Source of the DNA: Yponomeuta sedellus
Taxonomy: Eukaryota; Arthropoda; Insecta; Lepidoptera; Yponomeutidae
Length of the DNA stretch: 64,000 nt
Assembly: GCA_934045075.1 (NCBI GenBank)
Contig: OW203724.1
Span: forward strand, 1,666,501 to 1,730,500
Direction: 5' to 3'
In this document: positions 1 through 9,718 of the stretch, one piece after another
Numbering within the stretch: the first letter of the stretch is position 1
Layout of the letters: every line of letters starts with the position of its first letter
Translations under genes and position numbers: made by a program
The notes under the pieces: generated by a model
Database searches by the model: none
Told to the model about the DNA's origin: nothing
Seen by the model: only the letters and a program-made list of their open reading frames with translations

Positions 1-565
1 CTAATAACATACTCGGTTGGCACTTTACACAAAGCATTATGGTAAATTATTAACTCTCGAGTATACATTATAAGCGTTCAATATATTGTGTTTAGAAGGT
101 ACTTAATTTACGAATGGAAATTTATAGTTTCGTTGTCACCGTAGGTATCCACTAAAATTTCCTCAAAAACTTAGTTTAAGACATAATATCTGGAGTAATT
201 TTGATTTAGTTATCACCGCTAAGGTTTCCACCAAAATTAATCCGAGCTCCTCACAGAATCGACCGCTTATACTGGGCTCAAATGAAGAGTGAATCTAAGT
301 TGAAAGTCTGCATTTCCGCACAAAGAGAGTTCATACAACGATTACGACAACTACCAAAGCAAACGTCACTCACCACACAGACCTTACATACGTCAACATT
401 CAAACATTGGTAATGTGTAGTAGTGATGAGAATTTGCAAGCGCAGCACGAGCACAGGTGAGGATTGTTTGTTAGCCGGCTATCGCATTGCACGGTTTCGC
501 GATAAAATGCAAACTAATCAAAACACATTAATCTTCTTGTGCGACTGAGAACAACACAAATACCG
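1..565. other. AT-rich intergenic DNA, no gene seen
   Basis: There is no long open frame, no convincing exon with splice sites, and no RNA gene. The stretch around 430-530 is richer in GC and resembles eroded repeat sequence, but I cannot name a family. Confidence 0.5.
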
Positions 566-783
566 TTGACTGCCTGGATGGTCTAGCGGTATCAAGTTAG
601 ACTACCAAACCAGAGGTCGTAGGTTAGATTCCTATCGGAGGCCGTCATACTTTCATTTGTACAAATGATCTCAGTCTGGGTGTTTTTCCATGTTTATCCT
701 TGTCTGGTTACCATAGCACAGGGTATCCTAGTTTGGGACCAGATCAAGTGATTGTGATGTGTGAAAGTTATTATTATTATTCC
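566..783 (+). repeat. tRNA-derived SINE
   Basis: The head has an A-box-like TGGTCTAGCGGT and a B-box-like GGTTAGATTCC, as in RNA polymerase III tRNA promoters. The body contains 'ctcagtctgggtg' and 'ggttaccatagcacag', and the tail is a run of TTA/ATT triplets ending near 782. Body words recur at 47115-47262 and 50214-50365, so this is a dispersed family. The anticodon arm does not fold, so it is not a working tRNA. Confidence 0.75.
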
Positions 784-2200
784 TTAACATTTGAAGCATT
801 AGGGTTTATGACGCAATAGTTCATTATTACTTGTTAGTGATTGTAGTGCTCTATGGTACTGTGGTGTGGTGATGTGACTTTTCGCTGACTCGCACATATG
901 GGCAGTTCTCGATAAATACGGTATAAATCGTCTCGTATATCATGTTAGGACCTGTAGATGTGCGAAGCGCTGATTAATTGCTGATGAAAATGTCTAGTCC
1001 GGAGGGCCAGGTGGTCCAGAATTAAAGTATACCTAGGGCTGTCACAGTTACATAATAACTTTCAGTATAAGCAAAGTTTATTTTCTATCATCACGTTATT
1101 TATTATTAAAGATACCTACCAGTTTTAATAAGCTATTTATTAGTATGACTACGTATATTGTCTATCTATTCTACTACAGGCTAATATTATACGTTTACTC
1201 AAATATGTAATTATAGGATAGAAATGGGTTGGAATGAAAATATTAAAATCGATTTCCACAACCAGACGTGACAAAGGGTCAAGAACGAACTTGTCATAAC
1301 CTGATTCCGATTTCATGTTTTTAGTACTTCATGGCTATCTTACAGGGCCGCGTTTCATACATAATACTAGAATTTATAGTTTATGTACCTACAATTCGAT
1401 GTAGGTACATTGCGTAGTCGAATCTTCATACTGGTTAATCTGTGAGATAATCGCTATGCAATGTATTTTCGAATCGAATTTTCATAGTAAACCATGATTA
1501 TTATAGTTCTATAAAACAGGCGTTAGTCGTTTAGTTATACTACTAAAATACTATAGTCATACTACTAAAAGACTAATATGTGTGCTTAACTTCCACATAT
1601 ATGTTAGGCAGATGTCCACCGGTCTGTTTATAAGTGTTCTCTGGTGGTCTTCAGATTCTGATAAGGGCCTGCTGAATCAGAATTTTTGCGTAGTTCTTGT
1701 GTGTGGGTAGAATCTGTGAAAGTTGTCTAGGGCTGTCACATTTGTGTACATATTTATTTTCCAATTCCCGTTGTGTACAAAGTCTCTTTTCACTCAGTCA
1801 TATCAATGCTTCAAATGCTTCTTCTTTTAAACAGGGTTAGACATGATTTAGTGAAACGTTGTTTTTTCTAAAACTTAGCTTAACAGCAACTTAGTACTGA
1901 GATTGCTTTATGTTAAGTATAGATTACGATTCATACTTTGTTCCGATTTCCCAATTTAAAGAACAGCAACGTAAGGATAATATTTAAAATTGTAACTATC
2001 ACCTACAAATATTTATGATGCTTGAGTAAGCATTGTATTTTTTAAGGCAACTGTAAAAGTCTATTGAACACATTTGTGCGCTTGGTTTTATTAAATAATA
2101 TTTTTTACCATGTGAGTTTGACAGCCCTGACTGATATCATGTTCCGACTTGTTTCCATGTGTAAAGTTGAATATGTGTAGGTAAAATATTGAAACGAAAG
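784..2200. other. AT-rich intergenic DNA, no gene seen
   Basis: Only short open frames occur. The word 'agggctgtcaca' appears near 1033 and 1729, with its reverse complement near 2119, which may mark an eroded dispersed repeat. Nothing else is recognisable. Confidence 0.45.
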
Positions 2201-2212
2201 CATTTTCTCGCC

Positions 2213-2219
2213 TATAAAA
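2213..2219 (+). promoter_or_regulatory. TATA box of the split-start-codon gene
   Basis: The sequence reads CCTATAAAACG. Candidate insect initiators follow at about 2240 (GATCAATT) and 2254 (TTCAGTA). It lies about 95 bases upstream of the AT of the split start codon. Inferred from motif and spacing only. Confidence 0.45.
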
Positions 2220-2307
2220 CGTGGTGCATTTGTTTGATCAATTATATTCAGCTTCAGTAACATCAAGAGATCAACACTCCAGAAGTAATCCAGATCTACA
2301 TACAAAA

Positions 2308-3837
2308 ATGTGAGTAAGTAACCTTCTTTTTTTTATATTTTGTTTCCAAATTGGGACCTCGCTACGGACCTGGCCTTTGGCCCGCCGGCTGGTGACAATG
2401 AGGACTTCATTATCTTGGCTTCTAATGACTTGGAACACCAAGTCCTCGTCCGACGTGATGTTCCACTGTGGGGTGGTCCGGTGGTGACTTGGTGTATCTC
2501 GTGTCAATCTTACAATTTTGCCCCTTGTATTGTAGCTATTATACACTGTTAATTATGTACTTGTCATTTCTCAGAGTTAATCCAGTAATTAAAGTTTCCT
2601 CTCCCATTTCATTACACTTCACCGACTATGCGTATTCAAGCTGACTTTGTTTTCTTATTGCGGTTTTTCCTCAGGTCGGACTCGGAGGTTGAATCGATAT
2701 ACACTGAGCAGCCGCGTGAAAAGAAGCAACGTACTGCACCTGCACCTGTGCCTAAGCGCCGAACAACCGCTGCAGCGGAAAATTCAAAGTACGTGAGTCG
2801 TTTTTTTTTTATGGGTCATTTTTATATAGGTTTCACTGCAGGGCAAAAGCCTTCTCTCTGAGAGAGACTGCGTGGCTTTCTTGGCAAGCGTGCTCACTTC
2901 CGTGTTGTTTTTATGGTAGTTTATTTTTTTTAAACGTGTTTTCCTACCAATCTAAACCCCGATTTACACTTCAATAAGTACAGTGGTGAGTTAACTTGCA
3001 TCGTCGTCGAGTTAAGTTGCTTTTGTCGTTCAAACGCCGTTCAAACTGCAAACGCGACTTAACTCGCCGACGATGCAAGTTAACTCACTACTGTACTTAT
3101 TTAAGTGTGAATCGGGATCAAGGTAGACATGGCAGCAACTGAATAATGATTCAATTATTCATCCAGTCGACCTATTAGTCAGACTGCTTCTTCTAGCCCT
3201 ACTTTCATTGTCAATATTGAATAATTGCGTTACTATTGAATGAGTTCATATTTTCTCCAATTGTACCAATTATAAAGGTATGGTTTAAGGTATGGTATTT
3301 AGTATTGTAAGTAGTGGTATATTATTCAGCGAGAGCGTGACACGATAACCAACACACTGTCTTATTTAATGTTGACATTAAAACTAAGGGCTATAATATG
3401 TTACATCTAACTACAGTTCATGTAGCATTGAAGTCATTTTTTGTTTTTTTCTTGCATGCAGGTCTAAAAAGAAGGTGGTGAAGGGGCGTAAGACCAGCGA
3501 GTTCGACCTATTCGGGGTGCTCTCGGATGACGACGATGACGTGTTGGCAACTGCATCTCATCACTCCGTCACATCCTCGCTCACCACAAAGGTCGCTGAC
3601 GGCTCTCTGCGACGGACTGCACCTCTAGAGGGGGAGTACTTTGTGGAAGTAAAGGTGTATCTCACGCGGGACGCTAAGCAGCAGGACCACTGGAAGAAGG
3701 CCCAGTTCCTGCTGAAAGCGCAGCTCGACCGTGGGACACCTGCGTGGGACCAGCTCCAGGGCTTCATCCGACGCGTGAAACCGCTGTTTAAAGACTCCGA
3801 ACCCACATTTTATGGTGACGCAGTTAAATATAAGTAA
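2308..3837 (+). CDS. Three-exon gene of unknown function with an intron-split start codon (163 aa)
   Basis: The coding parts are 2308-2309 (AT), 2675-2788 and 3462-3837. The first intron starts GTGAGTAAGT right after AT, and the second exon begins with G after CCTCAG, so ATG forms only after splicing. Unspliced RNA reads ATG TGA. Intron 2 is GTACGTGAG to TGCATGCAG. The pieces total 492 bases in one frame. The protein starts MSDSEVESIY, has a basic Lys/Arg/Pro/Ala stretch like a nuclear signal, then an acidic SDDDDD run, then a folded-looking C-terminus (EGEYFVEVKVYL, QQDHWKKAQFLLKAQL). I do not recognise the family. It lies on the same strand just before the viral polymerase and may belong to that element. 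A hairpin MITE sits in intron 2. Confidence 0.6.
2958..3117. repeat. Palindromic MITE inside the intron
   Basis: Arms of about 50 bp (cgatttacacttcaataagt against its near-perfect complement ending cttaagtgtgaatcg) enclose a loop of about 30 bp. It lies between exons 2 and 3 of the split-start gene. It has the size and form of a non-autonomous foldback insertion; the family is unknown. Confidence 0.6.
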
Positions 3838-3935
3838 ATCGTCGCTGTAAAATGCCTGTTAGGTGTTTTACTATTGTATTATTATGGGTCATAGGTTAGA
3901 TTAGGTTTTAATTAAAGGCGGGTGGTGTCCGTCTT

Positions 3936-4329
3936 GTGAAGGAGCGTAAGACCAGCGAGTTCGACCTATTCGGGGTGCTCTCGGACGACGACGACGACGT
4001 GTTGGCAACTGCATCTCATCACTCCGTCACATCCTCGCTCGCCACAAAGGTCGCTGACGGCTCTCTGCGACGGACTGCACCTCTGGAGGGGGAGTACTTT
4101 GTGGAAGTAAAGGTGTATCTCACGCGGGACGCCAAGCAGCAGGACCACTGGAAGAAGGCGCAGTTCCTGCTGAAAGCGCAGCTCGACAGTGGGACACCTG
4201 CGTGGGACCAGCTCTAGGGCTTCATCGGACGCGTGAAACCGCTGTTTAAAGACTCCGAACCCACACTTTACGGTGACGTAGTTAAATATAAGTAAATCGT
4301 TGCTGTAAAACGCCTGTTAGGTGTTTTAC
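3936..4329 (+). pseudogene. Truncated tandem copy of the last exon of the preceding gene
   Basis: This repeats about 385 bp of 3480-3871 at an offset of about 455-458 bp, including the 3' flank 'gttaggtgttttac'. The copy is nearly identical, but a CAG has become TAG (4215-4217), which cuts the frame about 27 codons early. The sequence continues as a recognisable copy past the stop to the old TAA. No upstream exons or clear acceptor are duplicated. The copy ends 44 bases before the polymerase ATG, so the duplication probably happened within the viral element or at its edge. Confidence 0.8.
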
Positions 4330-4373
4330 GTTTGAGTGCTGCGTTTGAGTGTACGTTTCAAATTTGCGTGATA

Positions 4374-7300
4374 ATGCCGTACTGTACTGCATGTGTAGTC
4401 CAAGTAGAGAAAAAAAACTGGGTGGGTCATGTACGCAGTACTGCTCACAAAGAGAAAAGCAGTGTACCTCTAAGCGATGGTGTAGTTCTGATTGCGTCTG
4501 CTTTTCGAGGTCGTATAGCTACTTATAAGATTCTTGCGACTGATTTAGAGAACTGTTTGCCAGAGACGTTTATCACGGAAATCTCCCCCAAAATTGAGAA
4601 ACTTTTACGGGATTCGCTTGCAAAACATGTAAACGTAAAGGTAAACTTCGAGTTTTTCAGTAACTTCGTTCTCTTTAAAAACGAAGGTCAAGAGGTAAAA
4701 TCCTTCTCGACAAAGAATGTTGCATTACATCGTAACTTTGACTTTGCAAAGCTAATAGGTAAAACGGTAGCCTGTTTAAAAAAGAAAATAGAAGAGTTTG
4801 AAGAGCGTGACAGTGGGTGGACATTTCTCAATAATCTTTTCTTGGAAATAAACATCAACAAGTACGAACCTATTTATGGAGCTGCTCGTATCGACTTGCC
4901 ACCGGTTATTAAAAACAAGAAAGCGTGTCTCAACATGCAAAATAAAGATGACGCTTGTTTCTTGTGGAGTATTGTCGCTGCACTTCATACTCCTAAAGGT
5001 AGGGCCGATCGTACGTCTTCGTACCCCCATTTTACCAAAGTGCTGAATACTGCTGATTTGAGCCTTCCAGTTACTCTAGCGGACGTTAAATCGTTCGAGA
5101 CCAACAATCCAAACATAAGCGTTAACATATATGCGTTGAAAAATACCAAGGGTATTGTTGGACCCATTTACAGATCGGAACACAAGTATAGGACGACACG
5201 CGTTAATTTGCTGTTATTAGAGAAAGGAAACCGCACTCATTACGTTTTAATTAAAAATCTACCTCGGCTTGTTCGCAGTCAGATGACTAAACATCATGGT
5301 AAATTGTATTTCTGTGAAGACTGTCTCCAATTTCTATCATCCGAGCAAACCCTACAAAACCATTTATGTAGTGGTGTTGCTACAGTGCTTCCTGGGAAAG
5401 GAACTTTTCTTGAATTCAAACACTTTGCTCATAAGCAAGATATGCCTTTTGCTATTTATGCAGACTTTGAAACGCTTCTCGTTCCTTATCAAGGATGTCA
5501 GCAAAATCCTGATTTGAGTTACACATATAACGCAAAGAAACACGTACCAATTGCATTCGCATACCATGTTGTTTGCTCATTTGATACTAATTTAAATCGA
5601 TTTGTTCAGTACCGTGGCTCTGACTGTGCTCAAAAATTTGTTAAACTACTCGTTCGAGAAGTGAAAAGAATATACAGTATTGTTAATAAAAACATCCTTA
5701 TGACATTTACAAGCGAAAATGTAAAAGATTATGCGGAAGCAGATTGTTGTCACATCTGTGATCGTCTAATATTTACAGACAAAGTTAGAGATCACTGTCA
5801 TCTGACAGGTCGTTATCGCGGTGCGGCACATGCATATTGTAACTTGAAATTTCGAGTTCCCAAACTAGTTCCGATATTTTTTCATAACCTCGCAGGATAT
5901 GACTGTCATTTGTTCATTAAAGAACTGAGTGACATTTGCGGACCGATAAAAATTATTCCAAAAAACAAAGAGAACTACATTTCGTTCACGAAGTTTTTTC
6001 AAATTTCTGAAGACGAATTTGCTCAAATACGATTCGTTGACTCGTATAAATTTTTGGGCACGAGTTTACAAAAGTTGGCAAAAGGCTTGCACAAAAATGA
6101 CTTTACTTATCTTTCGCGTTATTTCCCAGATGAAAATCAGTTTGAGTTACTTACACGCAAAGGGGTGTACCCCTACGATTATATGACTTGTTGGAAAATG
6201 TTTACAGATAAACAACTACCTGATAAGTCGTTGTTCTACAATTCTATGGCTGACGAACACATATCGGACGAAGAGTATGCACACGCTCAAAATGTGTGGC
6301 AAACTTTCGAAATTGAAAACATGGGCAAATATACAGACCTTTATGTGAAGACTGATGTGCTGTTATTAACAGACGTCTTCGAAAACTTCAGGAAGACATG
6401 TAAGACGCATTACAACTTAGATCCAGCCTTCTACCTAACTTCTCCAAGTTTGTCATTTGATGCAATGCTTCTAAAAACGGGGATCCAATTAGAACTTATA
6501 GATAACTTGGAAATTATTCGCATGATTCAAAAGGGTATCAGAGGTGGCATTTGCATGTGTTCCAAAAGACACTCGCAAGCAAACAATTCATATATGGAGA
6601 CGTACGATCCAACTAAACGAGACTCATTTTTGGTATACATTGACTGTAACAATTTATACGGATACAGCATGTGCCAGTCCTTGCCAATTTCGGATTTTAG
6701 ATTTTTAAGTGAATCTGAAATCGAAAACTTGAATGTTGAAGACATTCCCAATGATGCTCCACAAGGTTACATATTAGAAGTAGACTTATTGTACCCTGAT
6801 GAGTTACACGATGCGCATAGCGATTACCCATTTTGTGCTGAGAAATTCATTCCTCCTGGAGGTAAGACACCTAAATTGACTCCGAACTTGTACGATAAAT
6901 TTTACTACGTGATACATTACGTTCACCTCAAAACATGTCTGGCAAACGGATTGATCCTCGCTAAAGTTCATAGAGTTATAACATTTCGCCAGAGAGCTTT
7001 TTTGAAAGAATACATCGATTTAAACACGGAACTAAGAAAAAAAGCGGTCACTCAGTTCCAGCAAGACCTGTTCAAGTTAAATAATAACTCTATTTTCGGA
7101 AAAACGCTAGAGGATAGTGAAAAACGCGTTAATGTTAAACTTGTTACACAATGGCATGATAAAATAAACAAAACAAAAAAACATGATACCGCTGACAAAT
7201 TGATTGCTCGGTTAAACTTCCATAGCGCAAGCGTATTTTCCGAAAACTTAGTCGCTATTCAAATGAAACCGGAAAGAGTAATTTTGAACAAACCAATTTA

Positions 7301-7877
7301 TGTGGGTTTTGCAGTGCTGGAGCTGTCTAAGAGTCACATGTATGACTTTCACTATTCGGTAATTAAGCCTAAGTATGGAAATCAAGTACAGCTTTGTTAC
7401 ACCGACACTGACAGCTTTGTTTATGAAATTCAAACCGAAGATTTTTATAGAGATATGAAAGAATCCTTGATGGATTTTTTTGATACAAGCAATTACAAAC
7501 CTCGAAACCAGTTCGGCCTACCATTGGTAAACAAAAAAGTGCCTGGTTTATTTAAAGATGAATTGGGGGGGAAAATTTTGACCGAATTCATTGGTTTGCG
7601 CTCAAAATTATATTGCATAAAAACCACTGAGCTGGTAATAAAGAAAGCCAAAGGGGTGAAAAAGTGCGTAGTCCGAGATTTAGCTGCAAGCGATTATCGT
7701 GAAGTGTTGCTGAACAATAAACTAGTCAGACGAAAGCAAAATCTTTTCAAGTCTATAAAACACGAAATATTTACCCAGTCTGTAAATAAAATTGCTTTGT
7801 CTAATACAGACGATAAAAGATGTATAATGCCGGACAAAGTGTCCACTGTAGCCTGGGGGCATAACTCATTATTTTAA
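4374..7877 (+). CDS. Protein-primed family B DNA polymerase, Polinton/adintovirus type (1167 aa)
   Basis: It would replicate the linear viral genome. I start at the ATG of MPYCTACVV because that puts a CxxC...H...H finger (C4, C7, H20, H26) at the N-terminus; the frame is open 42 bases further up without an ATG. Exonuclease motifs: ExoI YADFETL (D364, E366), ExoII HNLAGYD, ExoIII YVKTDVLLL. A cysteine/histidine segment (C459, C462, DHCH 473-476, GRYRGAAH, YCN) matches the endonuclease VII-type finger often found in these polymerases. Polymerase motifs: A IDCNNLYG (D757), B KLNNNSIFG (K901), C YTDTDS (D1011, D1013). All catalytic residues are present and there are no stops, so the copy is recent. 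A polyadenylation signal AATAAA lies near 8057. Confidence 0.95.
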   Translation: MPYCTACVVQVEKKNWVGHVRSTAHKEKSSVPLSDGVVLIASAFRGRIATYKILATDLENCLPETFITEISPKIEKLLRDSLAKHVNVKVNFEFFSNFVLFKNEGQEVKSFSTKNVALHRNFDFAKLIGKTVACLKKKIEEFEERDSGWTFLNNLFLEININKYEPIYGAARIDLPPVIKNKKACLNMQNKDDACFLWSIVAALHTPKGRADRTSSYPHFTKVLNTADLSLPVTLADVKSFETNNPNISVNIYALKNTKGIVGPIYRSEHKYRTTRVNLLLLEKGNRTHYVLIKNLPRLVRSQMTKHHGKLYFCEDCLQFLSSEQTLQNHLCSGVATVLPGKGTFLEFKHFAHKQDMPFAIYADFETLLVPYQGCQQNPDLSYTYNAKKHVPIAFAYHVVCSFDTNLNRFVQYRGSDCAQKFVKLLVREVKRIYSIVNKNILMTFTSENVKDYAEADCCHICDRLIFTDKVRDHCHLTGRYRGAAHAYCNLKFRVPKLVPIFFHNLAGYDCHLFIKELSDICGPIKIIPKNKENYISFTKFFQISEDEFAQIRFVDSYKFLGTSLQKLAKGLHKNDFTYLSRYFPDENQFELLTRKGVYPYDYMTCWKMFTDKQLPDKSLFYNSMADEHISDEEYAHAQNVWQTFEIENMGKYTDLYVKTDVLLLTDVFENFRKTCKTHYNLDPAFYLTSPSLSFDAMLLKTGIQLELIDNLEIIRMIQKGIRGGICMCSKRHSQANNSYMETYDPTKRDSFLVYIDCNNLYGYSMCQSLPISDFRFLSESEIENLNVEDIPNDAPQGYILEVDLLYPDELHDAHSDYPFCAEKFIPPGGKTPKLTPNLYDKFYYVIHYVHLKTCLANGLILAKVHRVITFRQRAFLKEYIDLNTELRKKAVTQFQQDLFKLNNNSIFGKTLEDSEKRVNVKLVTQWHDKINKTKKHDTADKLIARLNFHSASVFSENLVAIQMKPERVILNKPIYVGFAVLELSKSHMYDFHYSVIKPKYGNQVQLCYTDTDSFVYEIQTEDFYRDMKESLMDFFDTSNYKPRNQFGLPLVNKKVPGLFKDELGGKILTEFIGLRSKLYCIKTTELVIKKAKGVKKCVVRDLAASDYREVLLNNKLVRRKQNLFKSIKHEIFTQSVNKIALSNTDDKRCIMPDKVSTVAWGHNSLF

Positions 7878-8473
7878 ATATAACACTTATTGAAATGGTT
7901 TAAAGATGACTCTTGTATTAAGTTATACCTATGTAAGTAATTTTAGTATAAGCACATTAAGAAAAAAAACATTAAATCTAGTTTTTCTGAATTTTAAATT
8001 TGTGTACATTTTAAGATAATATTGTAGATAGACATTTAAATACCTACCTACACTAAAATAAACGTTTTTATCTGAAACAAATACCTGTGTTCATACTTAT
8101 TCCATATCCTTGATAGGTTTGATCAAGACCTGACCTGCTCTGGCTGTGTCATCAAATTCTTCATTTCACTTCCACCTCAAGCAAGACCGAACCTGTCGCA
8201 ATTGTGTCATCAAGACGTCCTTTGTTTAAACTAACTTTGCGAGCTCGCGCGCATGAAGCGCGCGGGGAGGGGGGCCACCCGCGACGATGTTATGCATCGT
8301 CGTATAACATTGCATACAGCGGGGAGAGGTAGCTCTGGTTATATTGGTCGGACAACTCTTTCGAATAATGATGACTATTGATGACGCAGCTTGACTGAGT
8401 CCGTAATTCATTCGCAAGTTAACATCGATAGCATCGAGACGAGTTACTGTGCTGATAAAATATTTTTATTTTG
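7878..8473. promoter_or_regulatory. Polymerase 3' end and upstream region of the next + gene
   Basis: It holds the AATAAA at about 8057 and a GC-rich block 8240-8290. A noncoding first exon appears to end at 8473 with donor TTG|GTAAGTTG. A TATA-like GATAAAATA lies near 8455 but is too close to the donor to be confident. No other gene is seen. Confidence 0.4.
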
Positions 8474-8565
8474 GTAAGTTGAAACCTGTCTACTTTGAAT
8501 AAATATCTAACTTCTTTTTAATTTTGTCGATACTAAAATCTATTATTTATTTTCAGATCACCAAG

Positions 8566-8928
8566 ATGACCTACAGCCCGACGATAACGGACCCTTTCTT
8601 CTACGGCCAGCATTTACTGACCGGATTCGAGAGCGAGGATGTGGAAGAAGTTGGGGCTCCAGAACCTCCCCCGCGAAATCCGAACAAGCGAGTGCGGCCT
8701 TCCAAGAAAAAGACGCAAAATACAACTTCCTACATTGTGAAGAAATCGCGGCGTAAAGGTTTGCGAATGATAAAAATCAAAGTGATTGACTTATCCAGTG
8801 ACAGTGAAGTGGAAACGTCGAATGCGCAGTATATGGTGATGGAACATACCGACGAGATAATGGACATGACCGAAAATTTACTTGACAGAATGAGTAGGAA
8901 GTTAACTAATAATAGTAATGATTACTAA
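8566..8928 (+). CDS. Small basic viral protein with a SUMO-interaction-like motif (120 aa)
   Basis: I start at the ATG in CCAAGATGACC, just after an acceptor (TTATTTTCAG, exon from 8557); a 5'UTR intron probably runs 8474-8556. The frame is open for 14 codons further up but that part is intronic. The protein has an acidic stretch (ESEDVEEVG), a proline-rich piece, two basic clusters (KRVRPSKKK, KKSRRKGLR) and then IKVIDLSSDSEVE. The last has the form of a hydrophobic SUMO-interaction motif followed by acidic/phosphorylatable residues. SDSEVE also opens the protein at 2308-3837. A nuclear DNA-binding or regulatory role is a guess. AATAAA lies at 9001-9006. Confidence 0.65.
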   Translation: MTYSPTITDPFFYGQHLLTGFESEDVEEVGAPEPPPRNPNKRVRPSKKKTQNTTSYIVKKSRRKGLRMIKIKVIDLSSDSEVETSNAQYMVMEHTDEIMDMTENLLDRMSRKLTNNSNDY

Positions 8929-9226
8929 AATGTGAAGAATTATTTTTTCTTTGTATTTCGCTAGGTAACTAGCATTATGCAATAATTATGTAATACTATA
9001 AATAAATTTAACTGTGTCAAATATTATTAATCTTAGTTATAAGTAGAATAAGTGTTACCGATGTTAAAATGCGAATCATTTAAATATAATATCTTAAACT
9101 AAACTGACTTTTGTTTTCTTTTTCTCAGTCAATAAAACAAGAAAATATAAAATTACGTAGTAACACATTTATTTTTCATAAAATAATAATTAAATACAAA
9201 TTCAATGGTAAGAAGTTAATTAAAAA
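8929..9226. terminator. Convergent 3' ends of the + and - viral genes
   Basis: AATAAA at 9001-9006 serves the + gene. TTTATT at 9168-9173, which is AATAAA on the minus strand, serves the minus-strand block. No open frame of note. Confidence 0.55.
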
Positions 9227-9718
9227 TTATATTGACACTGTATTGTCAACACACCATCTTCTTATACATATAACATTTTTTAATGCACAGTAATCGTTAT
9301 GAATCAGACAGTTACATTTACTACATTTATTCGTACAATAATAAGAAATTAAGGTCTTAAGATTAGGTATATCCATTTCGCCAACATCCTTTACAATGCT
9401 ATTCGGACATAGATCCTGAACCCATTTACATTTTTCAACCCCCTTTGCAACTAAAGTTTTACCAGATAGGGATGACTTAATCATACTCTTAAATTCTTTA
9501 TAGCTTATTAATCCTTCACTCCAGTAGATTCCTCGATTTTTCCCGAGCCAAACAACTTGTTTCTTTTCTTCGTCAGTCAAATGTTTGAAAGGAAATGGAG
9601 GTTTTATTAAAAAAACTTCTGTACTTTCACTTGCTGCCGTAGCAAATTCTTTGACAATAAAATTATTTTTGTAGTCTTTAAAGCCTTGTAAATCTACAAA
9701 AATGTATTCCGGATTCAT
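9227..9718 (-). CDS. Viral protein with RNase H-like start and C-terminal zinc cluster (163 aa)
   Basis: The ATG overlaps the stop of the upstream capsid gene as ATGA. The N-terminus (EYIFVDLQGFK, FIVKEFA) and middle (VAKGVEKCKWVQDL, SIVKDVGE) resemble the beta-strand pattern of DEDD-type exonuclease folds, as seen in proteins of related insect elements. A complete catalytic set is not obvious. The C-terminus is rich in cysteine and histidine (CTNKCSKCNCLIHNDYC), probably a zinc-binding module. Last gene of the minus-strand block. The function is inferred and could equally be structural or regulatory. Confidence 0.6.
   Translation of the reverse strand: MNPEYIFVDLQGFKDYKNNFIVKEFATAASESTEVFLIKPPFPFKHLTDEEKKQVVWLGKNRGIYWSEGLISYKEFKSMIKSSLSGKTLVAKGVEKCKWVQDLCPNSIVKDVGEMDIPNLKTLISYYCTNKCSKCNCLIHNDYCALKNVICIRRWCVDNTVSI

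Noticed and set aside
2271..2546. Minus-strand 91-codon frame in the first intron of the split-start gene
   Set aside because: No recognisable domain, and it overlaps a better supported intron.
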